Assembly (NCBI GenBank): GCA_029263435.1
Contig: JAJCXL010000240.1
Span: 1-11,794 of the forward strand
DNA from: Acidobacteriota bacterium
Lineage (GTDB): Bacteria; Acidobacteriota; Vicinamibacteria; Marinacidobacterales; SMYC01
Direction of reading: 5' to 3'
DNA length: 11,794 nucleotides
Position numbers and translations under genes: made by a program. This document shows, one piece after another, positions 1 to 7,544 of this stretch (within the stretch, counting starts at the first letter, position 1; each line of letters opens with the position of its first letter). A model generated the notes under the pieces. The model did no database searches, was not told where the DNA came from, and worked only from the letters and a program-made list of their open reading frames with translations.

Positions 1-1
1 G

Positions 2-814
2 GCAGCGGTCCTTCCCGAGATGGGCGGCTTTGGCCTCAAGACGCTCACGGGCACCCCGGGGAAGAGGCGCAGCCAACACACCTATTTTTCCATTCTCTAT
101 TTCGACATCGACACCGGCGCCCTGGCCGCGGTGATCCCGGCAAGCCACATGACGGGTATTCGGACCGGCGCGGCGAGCGGCGTCGCCACGAAGTATCTGG
201 CGCGCGAGGACGCCAAGACCCTGGGGTTGATAGGCGCCGGCTTTCAAGGAAAGCACCAAGTCTCGGCGATGAGAGAGGTCCGGCATATCGAACGGGTCCT
301 AATCTTCGACGTCTCGCGCGAGCCCGCCGAAGCACTCGCCCATGCTCTCAGCACCGAGGGACTCGAAGCTAGGGTCGTCGACACTGCCGAAGAGGCTGTC
401 CGGGGATGCGACGTCGTGTGCTCGGCGACGACAGCAAAAGACCCTCCAATCCTGGGCGATTGGCTCGAACCGGGAACGCACGTCAATGCGTGCGGCGCGA
501 ACGCGCCGACGAAACGAGAGATCGATGACGAGGGTTTTCGTCGCTCCAAAGTTATCGTGGATTTCCGTGAGCAAGTTCTCGAGGAAGCGGGCGATCTACG
601 GCATGCGATCGAGGCGGGTGCTATCGTGCCGGACGACATCCACGCGGAGCTCGGTGACGTCGTCGCCGGCAAGATGGCTGGACGCGACACGGCGACAGAC
701 ATTACATTGTTCAAATCCGTGGGGGTCGCAATCGAAGATATCGCCGTCGCCTCCTGGGTCTACGAACAGGCTCGTGCGAAAGGCATGGGCATCGACCTCT
801 CGTTCCAATCGTGA
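2..814 (+). CDS. Ornithine cyclodeaminase/mu-crystallin family protein (5' partial)
   Basis: The frame is open from base 2 and the first visible ATG (base 20) lies inside the family fold, so the true start is upstream of the window. The family comprises NAD(P)-dependent enzymes that cyclise ornithine to proline or interconvert imino, keto and amino acids (alanine dehydrogenase, ketimine or pyrroline-2-carboxylate reductase). Numbering from the base-20 Met, the active-site region LKTLTGTPGK carries the expected lysine at residue 7. It is followed by IRTGAASG (Arg48) and the Rossmann nucleotide-binding loop GAGFQGKH (residues 72-79). Further on, VNACGANAPTKREID matches the usual second active-site region. 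The C-terminus looks complete. An NSS-family transporter follows 46 bases downstream on the same strand, which suggests an amino-acid or amine pathway. The exact substrate cannot be read from the sequence. The family call is firm and the reaction is not. Confidence 0.9.
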   Translation, partial: AAVLPEMGGFGLKTLTGTPGKRRSQHTYFSILYFDIDTGALAAVIPASHMTGIRTGAASGVATKYLAREDAKTLGLIGAGFQGKHQVSAMREVRHIERVLIFDVSREPAEALAHALSTEGLEARVVDTAEEAVRGCDVVCSATTAKDPPILGDWLEPGTHVNACGANAPTKREIDDEGFRRSKVIVDFREQVLEEAGDLRHAIEAGAIVPDDIHAELGDVVAGKMAGRDTATDITLFKSVGVAIEDIAVASWVYEQARAKGMGIDLSFQS

Positions 815-860
815 GCGTCTCAACCTGACGACGACACTGACCGGATAACGACCAAACACC

Positions 861-2324
861 ATGAGCGAAGCTAAAGAACGTTTTACCTCGAAGTGGGGCA
901 TCATCCTGAGCGCCATCGGTATGGCCGTGGGCACCGGCAACATCTGGCGATTTCCGCGGGTGGCCGCGGAGAACGGCGGAGGCGCGTTTCTCATTCCGTG
1001 GGTGCTGTTCATGTTCGCCTGGGCGATCCCTCTGCTGCTCGCCGAGTTCGCTCTCGGCAAGACCACCCGGCGCGGGCCGGCCGGCGCGGTCGGAGTCTTG
1101 GTGGGAAGAGGCTCGAACTGGATGGGCGTCTTCGTAGGAATGGTCACTTGTTTCATCACGTTCTACTACTCGGTGGTGACCGGCTGGTGCTTGAAATATT
1201 TCGTCGTCTCGCTGGGGACCAGCTTCAGCGCTGAGACAGCAGAGAGTTATTGGACTCGCTTCACGACCGATCCGGTGCAACCGGTCGTCTTTCACGGGCT
1301 CGCGCTCATGATCGGATGCTTCATCATTTTCAAAGGCGTCGTCCGAGGTATAGAAAAGACGAACCGCATCCTCATCCCGGCACTGTTTCTCCTTCTCATC
1401 ATCGCGGCGGTTCGCGCGACGCTCCTTCCGGGAGCGGGCCAGGGTCTCGCTTACTTGTTCACGCCGAACTGGTCGGATCTCGGCAACTACCAAGTTTGGC
1501 TTGCGGCCCTGACGCAATCCGCTTGGAGCACGGGTGCGGGTTGGGGATTGGTCACGACCTACGGGGTCTATCTCCGCAAGCAAGATAACTTCACGCTGAC
1601 CACGTTCACGACTGCGTTCGGCAACAACTCCGCCTCTCTTCTCGCCGCCATCGCGGTCATGTGCACGGTGTTCGCGGTCTTGCCCGAAGATCAAGCCCGG
1701 CTCGCGCTAGGAGCGGGCAACGAAGGTTTGACGTTCATCTGGATGCCTCAACTGTTTTCTTCCATGACCGGCGGGCGCATCTTCCTCCCCATCTTCTTTT
1801 TGTCACTCAGCTTCGCGGCGATCTCGTCTTTGATCGCGATGCTCGAGATGGCGACGCGAATGATGATGGACCTGGGCTTCACCCGAGCTCGAGCCGTGCC
1901 CGCGGTCGGTTTCACGGCGTTCGTTTTGGGGCTGCCCTCGGCGTGGTACATGGGGTTTTTCAAGAATCAGGACTGGGTATGGGGCATCGGGCTCATGGTC
2001 TCGGGCTTTTTCATCTCGGTCACGGTCATCAAATATGGCGCCGCTCGCTTCCGCGACGAGCTCATCAACACGGAACAAGAAAAACGCCCCATCGGGAAAT
2101 GGTTCGTTTGGGTGATCTCTATCCTGGTCCCGGTCGAGTTCGTCGCGATGATCACGTGGTGGTTCTACCAATCCGCGACTCAGTTCGACCCCGATGGATG
2201 GTGGAAGCTCATGAGCGAATCGAGCGTCGGCACCGTCGTCATTCAGATGACGATCTTGATCGGGGCGCTCTTTCTGACGAACCGGCTCTGGGTGGACCGG
2301 ATGCGCCCGGAGAAAAGAGGCTAG
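861..2324 (+). CDS. Sodium-dependent transporter, neurotransmitter:sodium symporter (NSS/SNF) family
   Basis: A 487-residue integral membrane protein of the LeuT/MhsT family, which imports amino acids or related amines driven by sodium. TM1 holds the unwound sodium-site motif GMAVGTGNIWRFP (residues 20-32), followed by the family signature AENGGGAFLIPW (36-47). Compared from memory with LeuT, the conserved Asn of GxGN is kept. The LeuT GNAV segment reads GMAV here. TM6 has STGAGWG in place of the LeuT SLGFG unwound stretch, so the substrate pocket differs. TM8 keeps Ser-Ser of the second sodium site (about residues 322-323). I count about 12 hydrophobic segments, the full family length. The ATG at 861 gives the expected short cytoplasmic N-terminus, but I see no clear Shine-Dalgarno before it. 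The gene lies 46 bases after the ornithine cyclodeaminase-family gene, so co-transcription is likely. The substrate is unknown. Confidence 0.95.
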   Translation: MSEAKERFTSKWGIILSAIGMAVGTGNIWRFPRVAAENGGGAFLIPWVLFMFAWAIPLLLAEFALGKTTRRGPAGAVGVLVGRGSNWMGVFVGMVTCFITFYYSVVTGWCLKYFVVSLGTSFSAETAESYWTRFTTDPVQPVVFHGLALMIGCFIIFKGVVRGIEKTNRILIPALFLLLIIAAVRATLLPGAGQGLAYLFTPNWSDLGNYQVWLAALTQSAWSTGAGWGLVTTYGVYLRKQDNFTLTTFTTAFGNNSASLLAAIAVMCTVFAVLPEDQARLALGAGNEGLTFIWMPQLFSSMTGGRIFLPIFFLSLSFAAISSLIAMLEMATRMMMDLGFTRARAVPAVGFTAFVLGLPSAWYMGFFKNQDWVWGIGLMVSGFFISVTVIKYGAARFRDELINTEQEKRPIGKWFVWVISILVPVEFVAMITWWFYQSATQFDPDGWWKLMSESSVGTVVIQMTILIGALFLTNRLWVDRMRPEKRG

Positions 2325-2352
2325 CAGTCCGTCGTGAAAGTGGGGCTGCTAG
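2321..2352. repeat. Inverted repeat at a convergent gene junction
   Basis: CTAGCAG at 2321-2327 is the perfect reverse complement of CTGCTAG at 2346-2352, with 18 bases between. Each arm contains the TAG stop codon of one of the two convergent genes: the transporter stop at 2322-2324 and the phosphatase stop at 2351-2349. No T-run follows on either side. It may act as a weak bidirectional transcription stop, but a 7-bp stem with an 18-base loop is poor for an intrinsic terminator, so the function is uncertain. Confidence 0.3.
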
Positions 2353-3275
2353 GACGACTCGCGGGCCCCGCGCGGTATTCGGTAGCCCGCAATCACGACG
2401 GTCACGTTGTCCTTGCCGCCCTGGTCGAGTGCTTTAGCAACGAGAGCCGCCGAGGCAGGTCGAGACGCGGGCTCCCCTTTCAAGATCTCGCCGATCGTCT
2501 CATCGTCCACCATATCGTGCAGACCGTCCGAACATAGAAGCACCCGGTCTCCATCTAAGAGCCGCAATCGATGGATCTCCGCTTTGGCTTCACTCTCGTT
2601 TCCGCCGAGCGCATTGGTGAGCACGTGGCGTAATCGGTGGGTCTCCACCGCCTCCGGTTGGATGATTCCCGCATCCGCGAGACGTTGAGCTTGCGTGTGA
2701 TCGCGCGTGAGCCGGCTCAGGACGCCGTCTCTAAACAGATAGGCGCGGGAGTCCCCCACGTGGACGATGAACAAAGTGTCGCCGACGCTATAAGCGCCCG
2801 TCATCGTCGTTCCCATTCCCCTGAGCTCGGGGTTGAGACGCGCTTCTTCGACCAGCCGCTGATTGACTTCGCGATAGTAGCCCGAAGCGCGCTCGGAGAC
2901 TTCGTCCGCGTTGTCCTCATTGAACCGGAGAATCCAGTCCGGCACGTGCACGACGATATTGATCAGAGCGGTGATGGCCAGTCGGCTCGCGATCTCGCCT
3001 CCGACGGCTCCACCCATGCCGTCCGCGACGATCGCGACATAGCCGGTCTCGTCGAAACGCCCCGGAGCAGCATCTTCCGGCAAACTCGTCAGGAGCGTGT
3101 CCAGGTGGCGGCCGGAGCGGGCGACGAGATAGTTGTCCTCGTTGTTCTCTCGCACCCGACCCACGTCCGATTGGGCGCCGATGTCTACCGTGACCATGGA
3201 GGACGGCGGTCGCTCGCTCTCCGGTGCGTGAGAGAGCGGAAACTCCGTGGTGTCCAGCTCGCTAGGATCTGTCAT
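2349..3275 (-). CDS. PP2C-family protein serine/threonine phosphatase
   Basis: A soluble metal-dependent phosphatase of the bacterial Stp/PrpC type, which removes phosphate from Ser/Thr-phosphorylated proteins and usually opposes a PknB-like kinase. All family motifs are present (numbering from the 3275 start): VGRVRENNEDN (about 38-48), VADGMGG (83-89), VHVGDSRAYL (171-180), LCSDGLHD (247-254) and GGKDNVTVV (286-294). The metal-binding Asp/Glu residues are intact, so it should be active. It has no membrane segment. I chose ATG 3275 because it forms a 4-base ATGA overlap with the stop of the upstream GH172-type gene and has a G-rich tract before it. An in-frame ATG at 3287 would add four residues (MGAE). 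The overlap implies translational coupling to a sugar-degradation operon, which is unusual, since these genes normally sit beside kinase or FHA genes. None is visible in this window. Confidence 0.93.
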   Translation of the reverse strand: MTDPSELDTTEFPLSHAPESERPPSSMVTVDIGAQSDVGRVRENNEDNYLVARSGRHLDTLLTSLPEDAAPGRFDETGYVAIVADGMGGAVGGEIASRLAITALINIVVHVPDWILRFNEDNADEVSERASGYYREVNQRLVEEARLNPELRGMGTTMTGAYSVGDTLFIVHVGDSRAYLFRDGVLSRLTRDHTQAQRLADAGIIQPEAVETHRLRHVLTNALGGNESEAKAEIHRLRLLDGDRVLLCSDGLHDMVDDETIGEILKGEPASRPASAALVAKALDQGGKDNVTVVIAGYRIPRGARESS

Positions 3276-5101
3276 CTCAGCCCCCATAGCTCGTAGCCGA
3301 GCTCACTCCAGTTCATTCCCACCGGACGGATCTCTATCTCGATCTCGCCACCACGCCGCGCAATTGCCTCGGGGAGGAGAAAGTCCGACTCCACCACGGG
3401 GGTATGCTCATCGATGGCTCCATCGTACCAAACGCCGATCCGCTCTCCGTCCACCCAAACTTCCGCCTCCTGACGGGCTCGGGGCCGGTAGAACCGTCTG
3501 AGCCGAAGGTGCGACTGCGGGTCCCCTGCCCGTAGCGTGAACCGGCGAGAGCCCGCCGCGCCGTCCGCCTGAAGCGTGTTCTCCTCGATCGAGTCGAGTT
3601 TCTCCATCACTTCCGGACGGGAGTAGTAGTACGCGACACTCGAGTACATCGCGGTCGCGGTGTTCTCGGCCCCGTGCTCCGTAGAAACGTGGATACCGTT
3701 GACGAAGGGAATCCCACCCACAAAAAACCGATAGACCGACGTCGCCGCACTCCATTGGAAATCGACTTGTCGAAGCTCACGGGTCACGGGCTCACCGTGC
3801 ATGGGGAGCGAGTAAGGGTTCATCAACCATTCGTTGGACCAACCTCCGAGATACTCGTCCTCATGGCCGGTGCCGTTGAAGACCGGATGACGTCGGCCAT
3901 CGAGACGAATGCGAAGATCTCCCTCCCACCACCTCTTGAGCTCCGCGCGCAGAGGCTCGACCGTCATCATCTGGCCCAGATAGCGACCGCGGCCATCCGC
4001 GTCGAGGATCCGATAATCCTCGCCCTCCGTCGTCGGCCACTCCTTTCGGAATCGCGCGTGAAGGTAACCTGTCGCCTGCTCGTCATAGACGTTCGGCTCG
4101 AGCCCCACTTCCCACCAGAGCTCGGGGATGGGGTCGGGATTCTCGTTCACGAGCTCGATTCGAGCCGATCGCCAAAAAGGCATCGGGAAATAGAAGTAGT
4201 ACGGACCCGAGCTCGACATTCCGAGAGGAGCCGCATCGACATCCGTCTCTCCCAAGCCGGAGCCGAAGAAGTGTCCCACCGGGGCTTGCACGGCGGGCTC
4301 GCTCTGACCGTCCCAATAGATACGCAACACCAAGTGCTGTAGCTGATAGGCCGTGAGGGGAAACAGCGGGTTGAGACGCAAGGTGCGGATGACACCGCCG
4401 CCTTCGCGCTCGAAAACGAGACTGCGCGAAGGTTGCGGCTCACCATCCGGCATCAACGGAGCGGGAGGGCTGACGGTGCCGTTCACGATCTCGAGGTTCT
4501 CACCGCGAGGCGGCCCGGTACCCGCTTTCGCCCAGAGCGTCTCCAAGACGCTCACATCCTCACGGCCGGTCCAGCTCGTCACCAGACGGTCGGGCGCGTA
4601 GGTATGATAATAGGCATTATAGAAACCGACGCGCCGTTCGGTCGTGATCTTCAAGCCCTTTTGAAAGGGAAACGGAAGATAGGTCACGTAACCGCCGGTA
4701 CTTTGAAACGCGTGGTAAACGAAGGGTGGGACGAAGGGTGGATGGCGGCCGCTAAAAAGCTCATCGGCGTCCATATCCACCCGCGGCGTCGCCTCGCCGT
4801 CGAAGTAAAATCGGATTCGGCCCCACCCGAGCGGGCTTCGTCCGTTCACGCGACTCGTGAACCATAGATTGTAGAGGGTGCCGGGCCCCTTCACGTCGAA
4901 GATGACATGCTCGCCGCGCTCATCGACATAGAGGGCGGAGTACGTCCCGTCGAAGCCGTCATCATTGCCGCCCGAGCGGTCGTAGCTCGACACGTAATGC
5001 GCCTGGACTGCGTGCGCGGACGCATCCAGCACCGGAAGATCCGCGAGTGCCGGGACCAGCTGAGCGAGAACAAGACCGAGGGTCATCGTTGCCATCATCA
5101 C
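3272..5101 (-). CDS. Exported DUF2961 protein, candidate glycoside hydrolase family GH172
   Basis: A 609-residue protein of the DUF2961 family, now classed as GH172. Characterised members act on difructose anhydride, fructofuranosides or arabinofuranosides. The conserved core is clear: SSYDRSGGNDDGF (38-50), GPGTLYNLW (72-80), VGHFFGSGLGE (275-285), WWEGDLRIRLDG (391-402) and FNGTGHEDEYLGGW (408-421). Glu393 and Glu414 are 21 residues apart. From memory this equals the spacing of the catalytic pair (E270/E291) in the Bifidobacterium difructose anhydride enzyme, so catalysis is plausible. The C-terminal 100 residues or so look like an extra beta-rich domain. The N-terminus has a hydrophobic stretch ending LVPALA before Asp21, a signal-peptidase-I-like site, but it lacks the usual basic residues. 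The start is a run GTG-ATG-ATG (5101, 5098, 5095), so the first codon is uncertain. It begins 9 bases after the stop of the isomerase gene and overlaps the phosphatase gene downstream. The substrate is unknown. Confidence 0.88.
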   Translation of the reverse strand: MMMATMTLGLVLAQLVPALADLPVLDASAHAVQAHYVSSYDRSGGNDDGFDGTYSALYVDERGEHVIFDVKGPGTLYNLWFTSRVNGRSPLGWGRIRFYFDGEATPRVDMDADELFSGRHPPFVPPFVYHAFQSTGGYVTYLPFPFQKGLKITTERRVGFYNAYYHTYAPDRLVTSWTGREDVSVLETLWAKAGTGPPRGENLEIVNGTVSPPAPLMPDGEPQPSRSLVFEREGGGVIRTLRLNPLFPLTAYQLQHLVLRIYWDGQSEPAVQAPVGHFFGSGLGETDVDAAPLGMSSSGPYYFYFPMPFWRSARIELVNENPDPIPELWWEVGLEPNVYDEQATGYLHARFRKEWPTTEGEDYRILDADGRGRYLGQMMTVEPLRAELKRWWEGDLRIRLDGRRHPVFNGTGHEDEYLGGWSNEWLMNPYSLPMHGEPVTRELRQVDFQWSAATSVYRFFVGGIPFVNGIHVSTEHGAENTATAMYSSVAYYYSRPEVMEKLDSIEENTLQADGAAGSRRFTLRAGDPQSHLRLRRFYRPRARQEAEVWVDGERIGVWYDGAIDEHTPVVESDFLLPEAIARRGGEIEIEIRPVGMNWSELGYELWGLR

Positions 5102-5110
5102 GAAGCTCGC

Positions 5111-6112
5111 CTATCTCGAGAACGCGTCGTCGAACGACCCGGTGCCCGGGGCATCGAAATCGATGCGCTTGACGAACGCGCACGCTTCGCGAGCGCCGTG
5201 AACCCGGTCCATCCCGTTATCTTCCCACTCAATCGAGAGCGGACCCTGGTAGCCGATGGCGTTGAGGGCGCGAATGATACCGTTGAAATCGATGTCGCCC
5301 CGCCCCGGCGAGCGAAAGTCCCAGTGCCTCCGTCGGTCGCCAAAATCGAGATGCCCGCCGAACGTTCCGGATGGACCGGGCGTCTTGCGCCACGACACGT
5401 CTTTGACGTGCACGTTCCATATACGATCCGAGAAGCGGTAGAGAAACTCGATATAGTCGACCCCTTGGTAGCCGAAGTGGCTCGGGTCGAAGTTGAAGCC
5501 GAACGACGGATGGTGGTCCAAAGCCTCGAGCGCCCGCTCCGCCGTCACGGTGTCGAAAGCGATCTCAGTCGGATGGACCTCGAGGGCGAAGCGAACTCCG
5601 AGCTCTTGATAAGCGTCTAGAATCGGGGTCCAACACCGCGCGAACTCGGCAAACCCGTCATCAATCATCTTCTGCGGCGTCGGTGGAAACGCGTAGAGGA
5701 GCGGCCAAATGGGGCTCCCGGTGAAACCGACGACGGTGTCGACCTCGAACGCCTTGGCGACTTCGCCCGTTCGGATCATCTCGTCCGCGGCACGCTTGCG
5801 TACTCCGTCCGGTTGACCGTCCCCCCACACGTAAGAGGGCAAAATGGACTTGTGGCGCTTGTCGATGTTGTCGCATACGGCTTGCCCCACGAGGTGCGCC
5901 GAGATCGCAAAAGCTCGGAGGTCGTGTTTGTCGAGCAGCTCGCGCTTTTGCGCGCAATAAGCGTCATCTTCTACGGCTTTGTCGATGTCGAAATGATCTC
6001 CCCAGCAGGCGAGCTCTATCCCGTCATAGCCCAACTCGTGAGTGAGCTTGCACATGTCTTCGCAAGTGAGATCCGCCCACTGTCCCGTGAAGATCGTCAC
6101 CGGTCTCGTCAT
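5111..6112 (-). CDS. Sugar phosphate isomerase/epimerase family TIM barrel (AP endonuclease 2-like)
   Basis: A 333-residue protein of the xylose-isomerase-like TIM-barrel family that includes IolE, sugar epimerases and the lyase-like subunits of C-glycoside cleavage. Candidate divalent-metal ligands are in the usual places: Glu178 in FALEVHPTE, Asp209 in NFDPSHFGYQG with His212, His235 in WNVHVKD, and Glu295 in LSIEWED. The N-terminal YDGIELACWGDHF (residues 29-41) is the typical beta-2 strand region. There is no signal peptide or membrane segment, so it is cytoplasmic. The ATG at 6112 directly abuts the TAG of the oxidoreductase gene, with GGAG at 6124-6121 lying 8 bases before the start. 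This gene pair recurs widely in sugar-catabolic loci. Here it probably isomerises, epimerises or cleaves the keto-sugar made by its partner. The precise reaction is not deducible. Confidence 0.92.
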   Translation of the reverse strand: MTRPVTIFTGQWADLTCEDMCKLTHELGYDGIELACWGDHFDIDKAVEDDAYCAQKRELLDKHDLRAFAISAHLVGQAVCDNIDKRHKSILPSYVWGDGQPDGVRKRAADEMIRTGEVAKAFEVDTVVGFTGSPIWPLLYAFPPTPQKMIDDGFAEFARCWTPILDAYQELGVRFALEVHPTEIAFDTVTAERALEALDHHPSFGFNFDPSHFGYQGVDYIEFLYRFSDRIWNVHVKDVSWRKTPGPSGTFGGHLDFGDRRRHWDFRSPGRGDIDFNGIIRALNAIGYQGPLSIEWEDNGMDRVHGAREACAFVKRIDFDAPGTGSFDDAFSR

Positions 6113-7261
6113 CTACGCTTCTCCGAGTCGAATCTTAGTCCACTGCCCATCATGGGCAGAGCTTTGCACCATCGCTTCGATGAACGCCATGCCTCGGACC
6201 CCGTCGTGCACACCTGGGCAATCGAGCGCGTCCCCGTCGACGAGTGCACCGTGGAAGCTGCGATAGAGGTTCGCGAACGCCTCGATGTATCCTTCCGGAT
6301 GACCCGCGGGGAGCCGGGTGGCGCCCCCGGCAGCGGAGGACAAGTGGCCGTAGTTGGCACCGCTGCGGAGAGTTTCTCGCGGACGGTCCGGCCATTTCAT
6401 CAAGAGCGTATTGGGCTCCTCTTGGTGCCATTCCAGGCCGCCACGCTCGCCGTAAACTCTCAATCGAAGGCCGTTCTCCTCACCGATCGCAATCTGGCTC
6501 GCCCACAAGACACCACGGGCACCGCCCGCAAGCCTCAAGAGCGCGCTCGCGTCATCGTCCAAGCGCCGGCCATCGACGAACGTCGTGAGCTCCGCCGAGA
6601 CTTCCTCGATCGTCAGACCGGTGACGTACTCGGTCAGATGCGCCGCGTGGGTGCCGATGTCCCCAACACAACAGCTCGCGCCCGCACGGGCGGGGTCGGT
6701 ACGCCACGCCGCCTGCTTTTGTCCGGTCGCCTCTAGATCGCCCGCGAGCCAGCCTTGCGCATACTCGACGACGACCCTCCGAATCTTTCCGAGCGCGCCC
6801 TCCGCGACCTTGTGTCTCGCTTCTTTGACCATCGGATAGCCCGAATAGTTATGGGTGAGTCCGAACAAGAGTCCCGTCTCGGCGACAATTCGTTCGAGCT
6901 CTCGCGCGTCGGCCAAGCTCGTGCACAGAGGTTTGTCGCACATCACCGGAAAGCCGGCTCGAAGGGCCGCGGCCGCCGGGGCGAAATGTTCGTGGTTCGG
7001 CGTGACGATCGAGACGAAGTCCATCCGGACGTCTTCGGGAAGCTCTGATTCCGCGGCCAGCATTTCGAGATAGCTCGGATAGATCCGATGCTCCGAGAGG
7101 AGCAAGTCCCGCCCGGACGCGAGCGAGCGCTTCGGGTCGGCACTGAACGCGCCGCACACCAGCTCGATCCCACCGTCGAGGCCAGCAGCCATGCGGTGCA
7201 CGGCACCGATGAAGGCATCTCGCCCTCCTCCGATCATCCCCATCCTGAGCTTGCGTTTCAT
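6113..7261 (-). CDS. Gfo/Idh/MocA family NAD(P)-dependent oxidoreductase
   Basis: A 382-residue sugar or inositol dehydrogenase of the glucose-fructose oxidoreductase family. The N-terminal Rossmann domain has GMIGGGRDAFIG (residues 8-19), followed by SIVTPNHEHF (84-93) and the family lysine motif CDKPL with Lys110. The catalytic GDIGTHA motif supplies Asp201 and His205. The stretch LTHNYSGYPM (135-144) is characteristic of one subfamily. The C-terminal beta-sheet substrate domain appears complete, and the end of the protein is intact. There is no Tat or Sec signal, so it acts in the cytoplasm. Family members oxidise or reduce one hydroxyl of a free sugar or glycoside, often at C3. It is the first gene of a four-gene minus-strand operon. 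I see no good Shine-Dalgarno before ATG 7261. An ATG at 7243 is possible, but it would leave almost no residues ahead of the Rossmann strand. Confidence 0.94.
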   Translation of the reverse strand: MKRKLRMGMIGGGRDAFIGAVHRMAAGLDGGIELVCGAFSADPKRSLASGRDLLLSEHRIYPSYLEMLAAESELPEDVRMDFVSIVTPNHEHFAPAAAALRAGFPVMCDKPLCTSLADARELERIVAETGLLFGLTHNYSGYPMVKEARHKVAEGALGKIRRVVVEYAQGWLAGDLEATGQKQAAWRTDPARAGASCCVGDIGTHAAHLTEYVTGLTIEEVSAELTTFVDGRRLDDDASALLRLAGGARGVLWASQIAIGEENGLRLRVYGERGGLEWHQEEPNTLLMKWPDRPRETLRSGANYGHLSSAAGGATRLPAGHPEGYIEAFANLYRSFHGALVDGDALDCPGVHDGVRGMAFIEAMVQSSAHDGQWTKIRLGEA

Positions 7262-7326
7262 CGACGACCGATATGTTACCAGGGTCGCTCATCGAGTCGA
7301 ATGGAGCCGAGGGTGCGACGGAAAAA

Positions 7327-7356
7327 GTGGCACCGCCGCCAAAGGGAAGCTACACT
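7327..7356 (+). promoter_or_regulatory. Possible sigma-70-type promoter for the RbfA-like unit
   Basis: GTGGCA (7327-7332) matches 4 of 6 bases of the -35 consensus and TACACT (7351-7356) matches 4 of 6 of the -10 consensus, with an 18-base spacer. A transcript starting about 7 bases downstream would reach the strong ribosome-binding site at 7375-7380. This is a match by eye in GC-rich DNA, so it is weak evidence. Confidence 0.25.
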
Positions 7357-7388
7357 GGACTCCCATCGAAAGAGAGGAGGCCAAACTT

Positions 7389-7445
7389 ATGCTTGTACCC
7401 ACGCGCTCATTGACGTTTACCGTGCCTCGTCTCGAAAGCCCGTAG
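7389..7445 (+). CDS. Putative 18-residue leader peptide or small ORF
   Basis: ATG at 7389 runs for 18 codons (MLVPTRSLTFTVPRLESP) to TAG at 7443-7445. Its strength is the ribosome-binding site: AGGAGG at 7375-7380 within AGAGAGGAGG, placed 8 bases before the ATG. This is a much better site than those of most long genes in this window. The peptide has no recognisable family and no run of a single amino acid that would mark a classical attenuation leader. It ends 111 bases before the RbfA-like start and is in the same reading frame, with later stops between. It could be a leader peptide, an independent small protein, or the remnant of a former gene start. Support comes only from the Shine-Dalgarno and ATG geometry. 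Confidence 0.4.
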   Translation: MLVPTRSLTFTVPRLESP

Positions 7446-7524
7446 CGCACACCCGGCCGACGACTGGCCCAGCGCGCGAGCGGCAGCACGCACCGAGCTT
7501 CGAGTCACGCGGATAGTTGACTGC

Positions 7525-7544
7525 GAGTGGCTTTCCGGCCACTC
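7525..7544 (+). promoter_or_regulatory. Hairpin just upstream of the RbfA-like ribosome-binding site
   Basis: GAGTGGC (7525-7531) and GCCACTC (7538-7544) form a perfect 7-bp stem with loop TTTCCG. It ends 3 bases before GGGAGA (7548-7553), the likely Shine-Dalgarno of the ATG at 7557. The 3' arm also contains CTC, which could pair instead with GAG of the Shine-Dalgarno. A translational control role is therefore possible, but the alternative pairing is only about 3 bp and unproven. Confidence 0.3.

Noticed and set aside
711..1694. Long open frame on the minus strand (327 codons) across the transporter gene
   Set aside because: It is antisense to a full-length, motif-complete NSS transporter. 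Its translation is rich in Arg, Asp and Glu with no family character, as expected for shadow frames in GC-rich DNA.
2407..3296. Plus-strand frames antisense to the PP2C phosphatase
   Set aside because: The minus-strand frame has every PP2C motif in order; the plus-strand translations have none.
3674..6736. Several plus-strand frames of 140-310 codons (3674-4342, 4433-4867, 4907-5620, 5813-6736)
   Set aside because: All lie antisense to the recognised GH172, isomerase and oxidoreductase genes and show no domain motifs or ribosome-binding context.
7328..7350. TGGCAC resembling the -24 element of a sigma-54 promoter
   Set aside because: The required GC/TTGC-type -12 element is missing at the correct distance.
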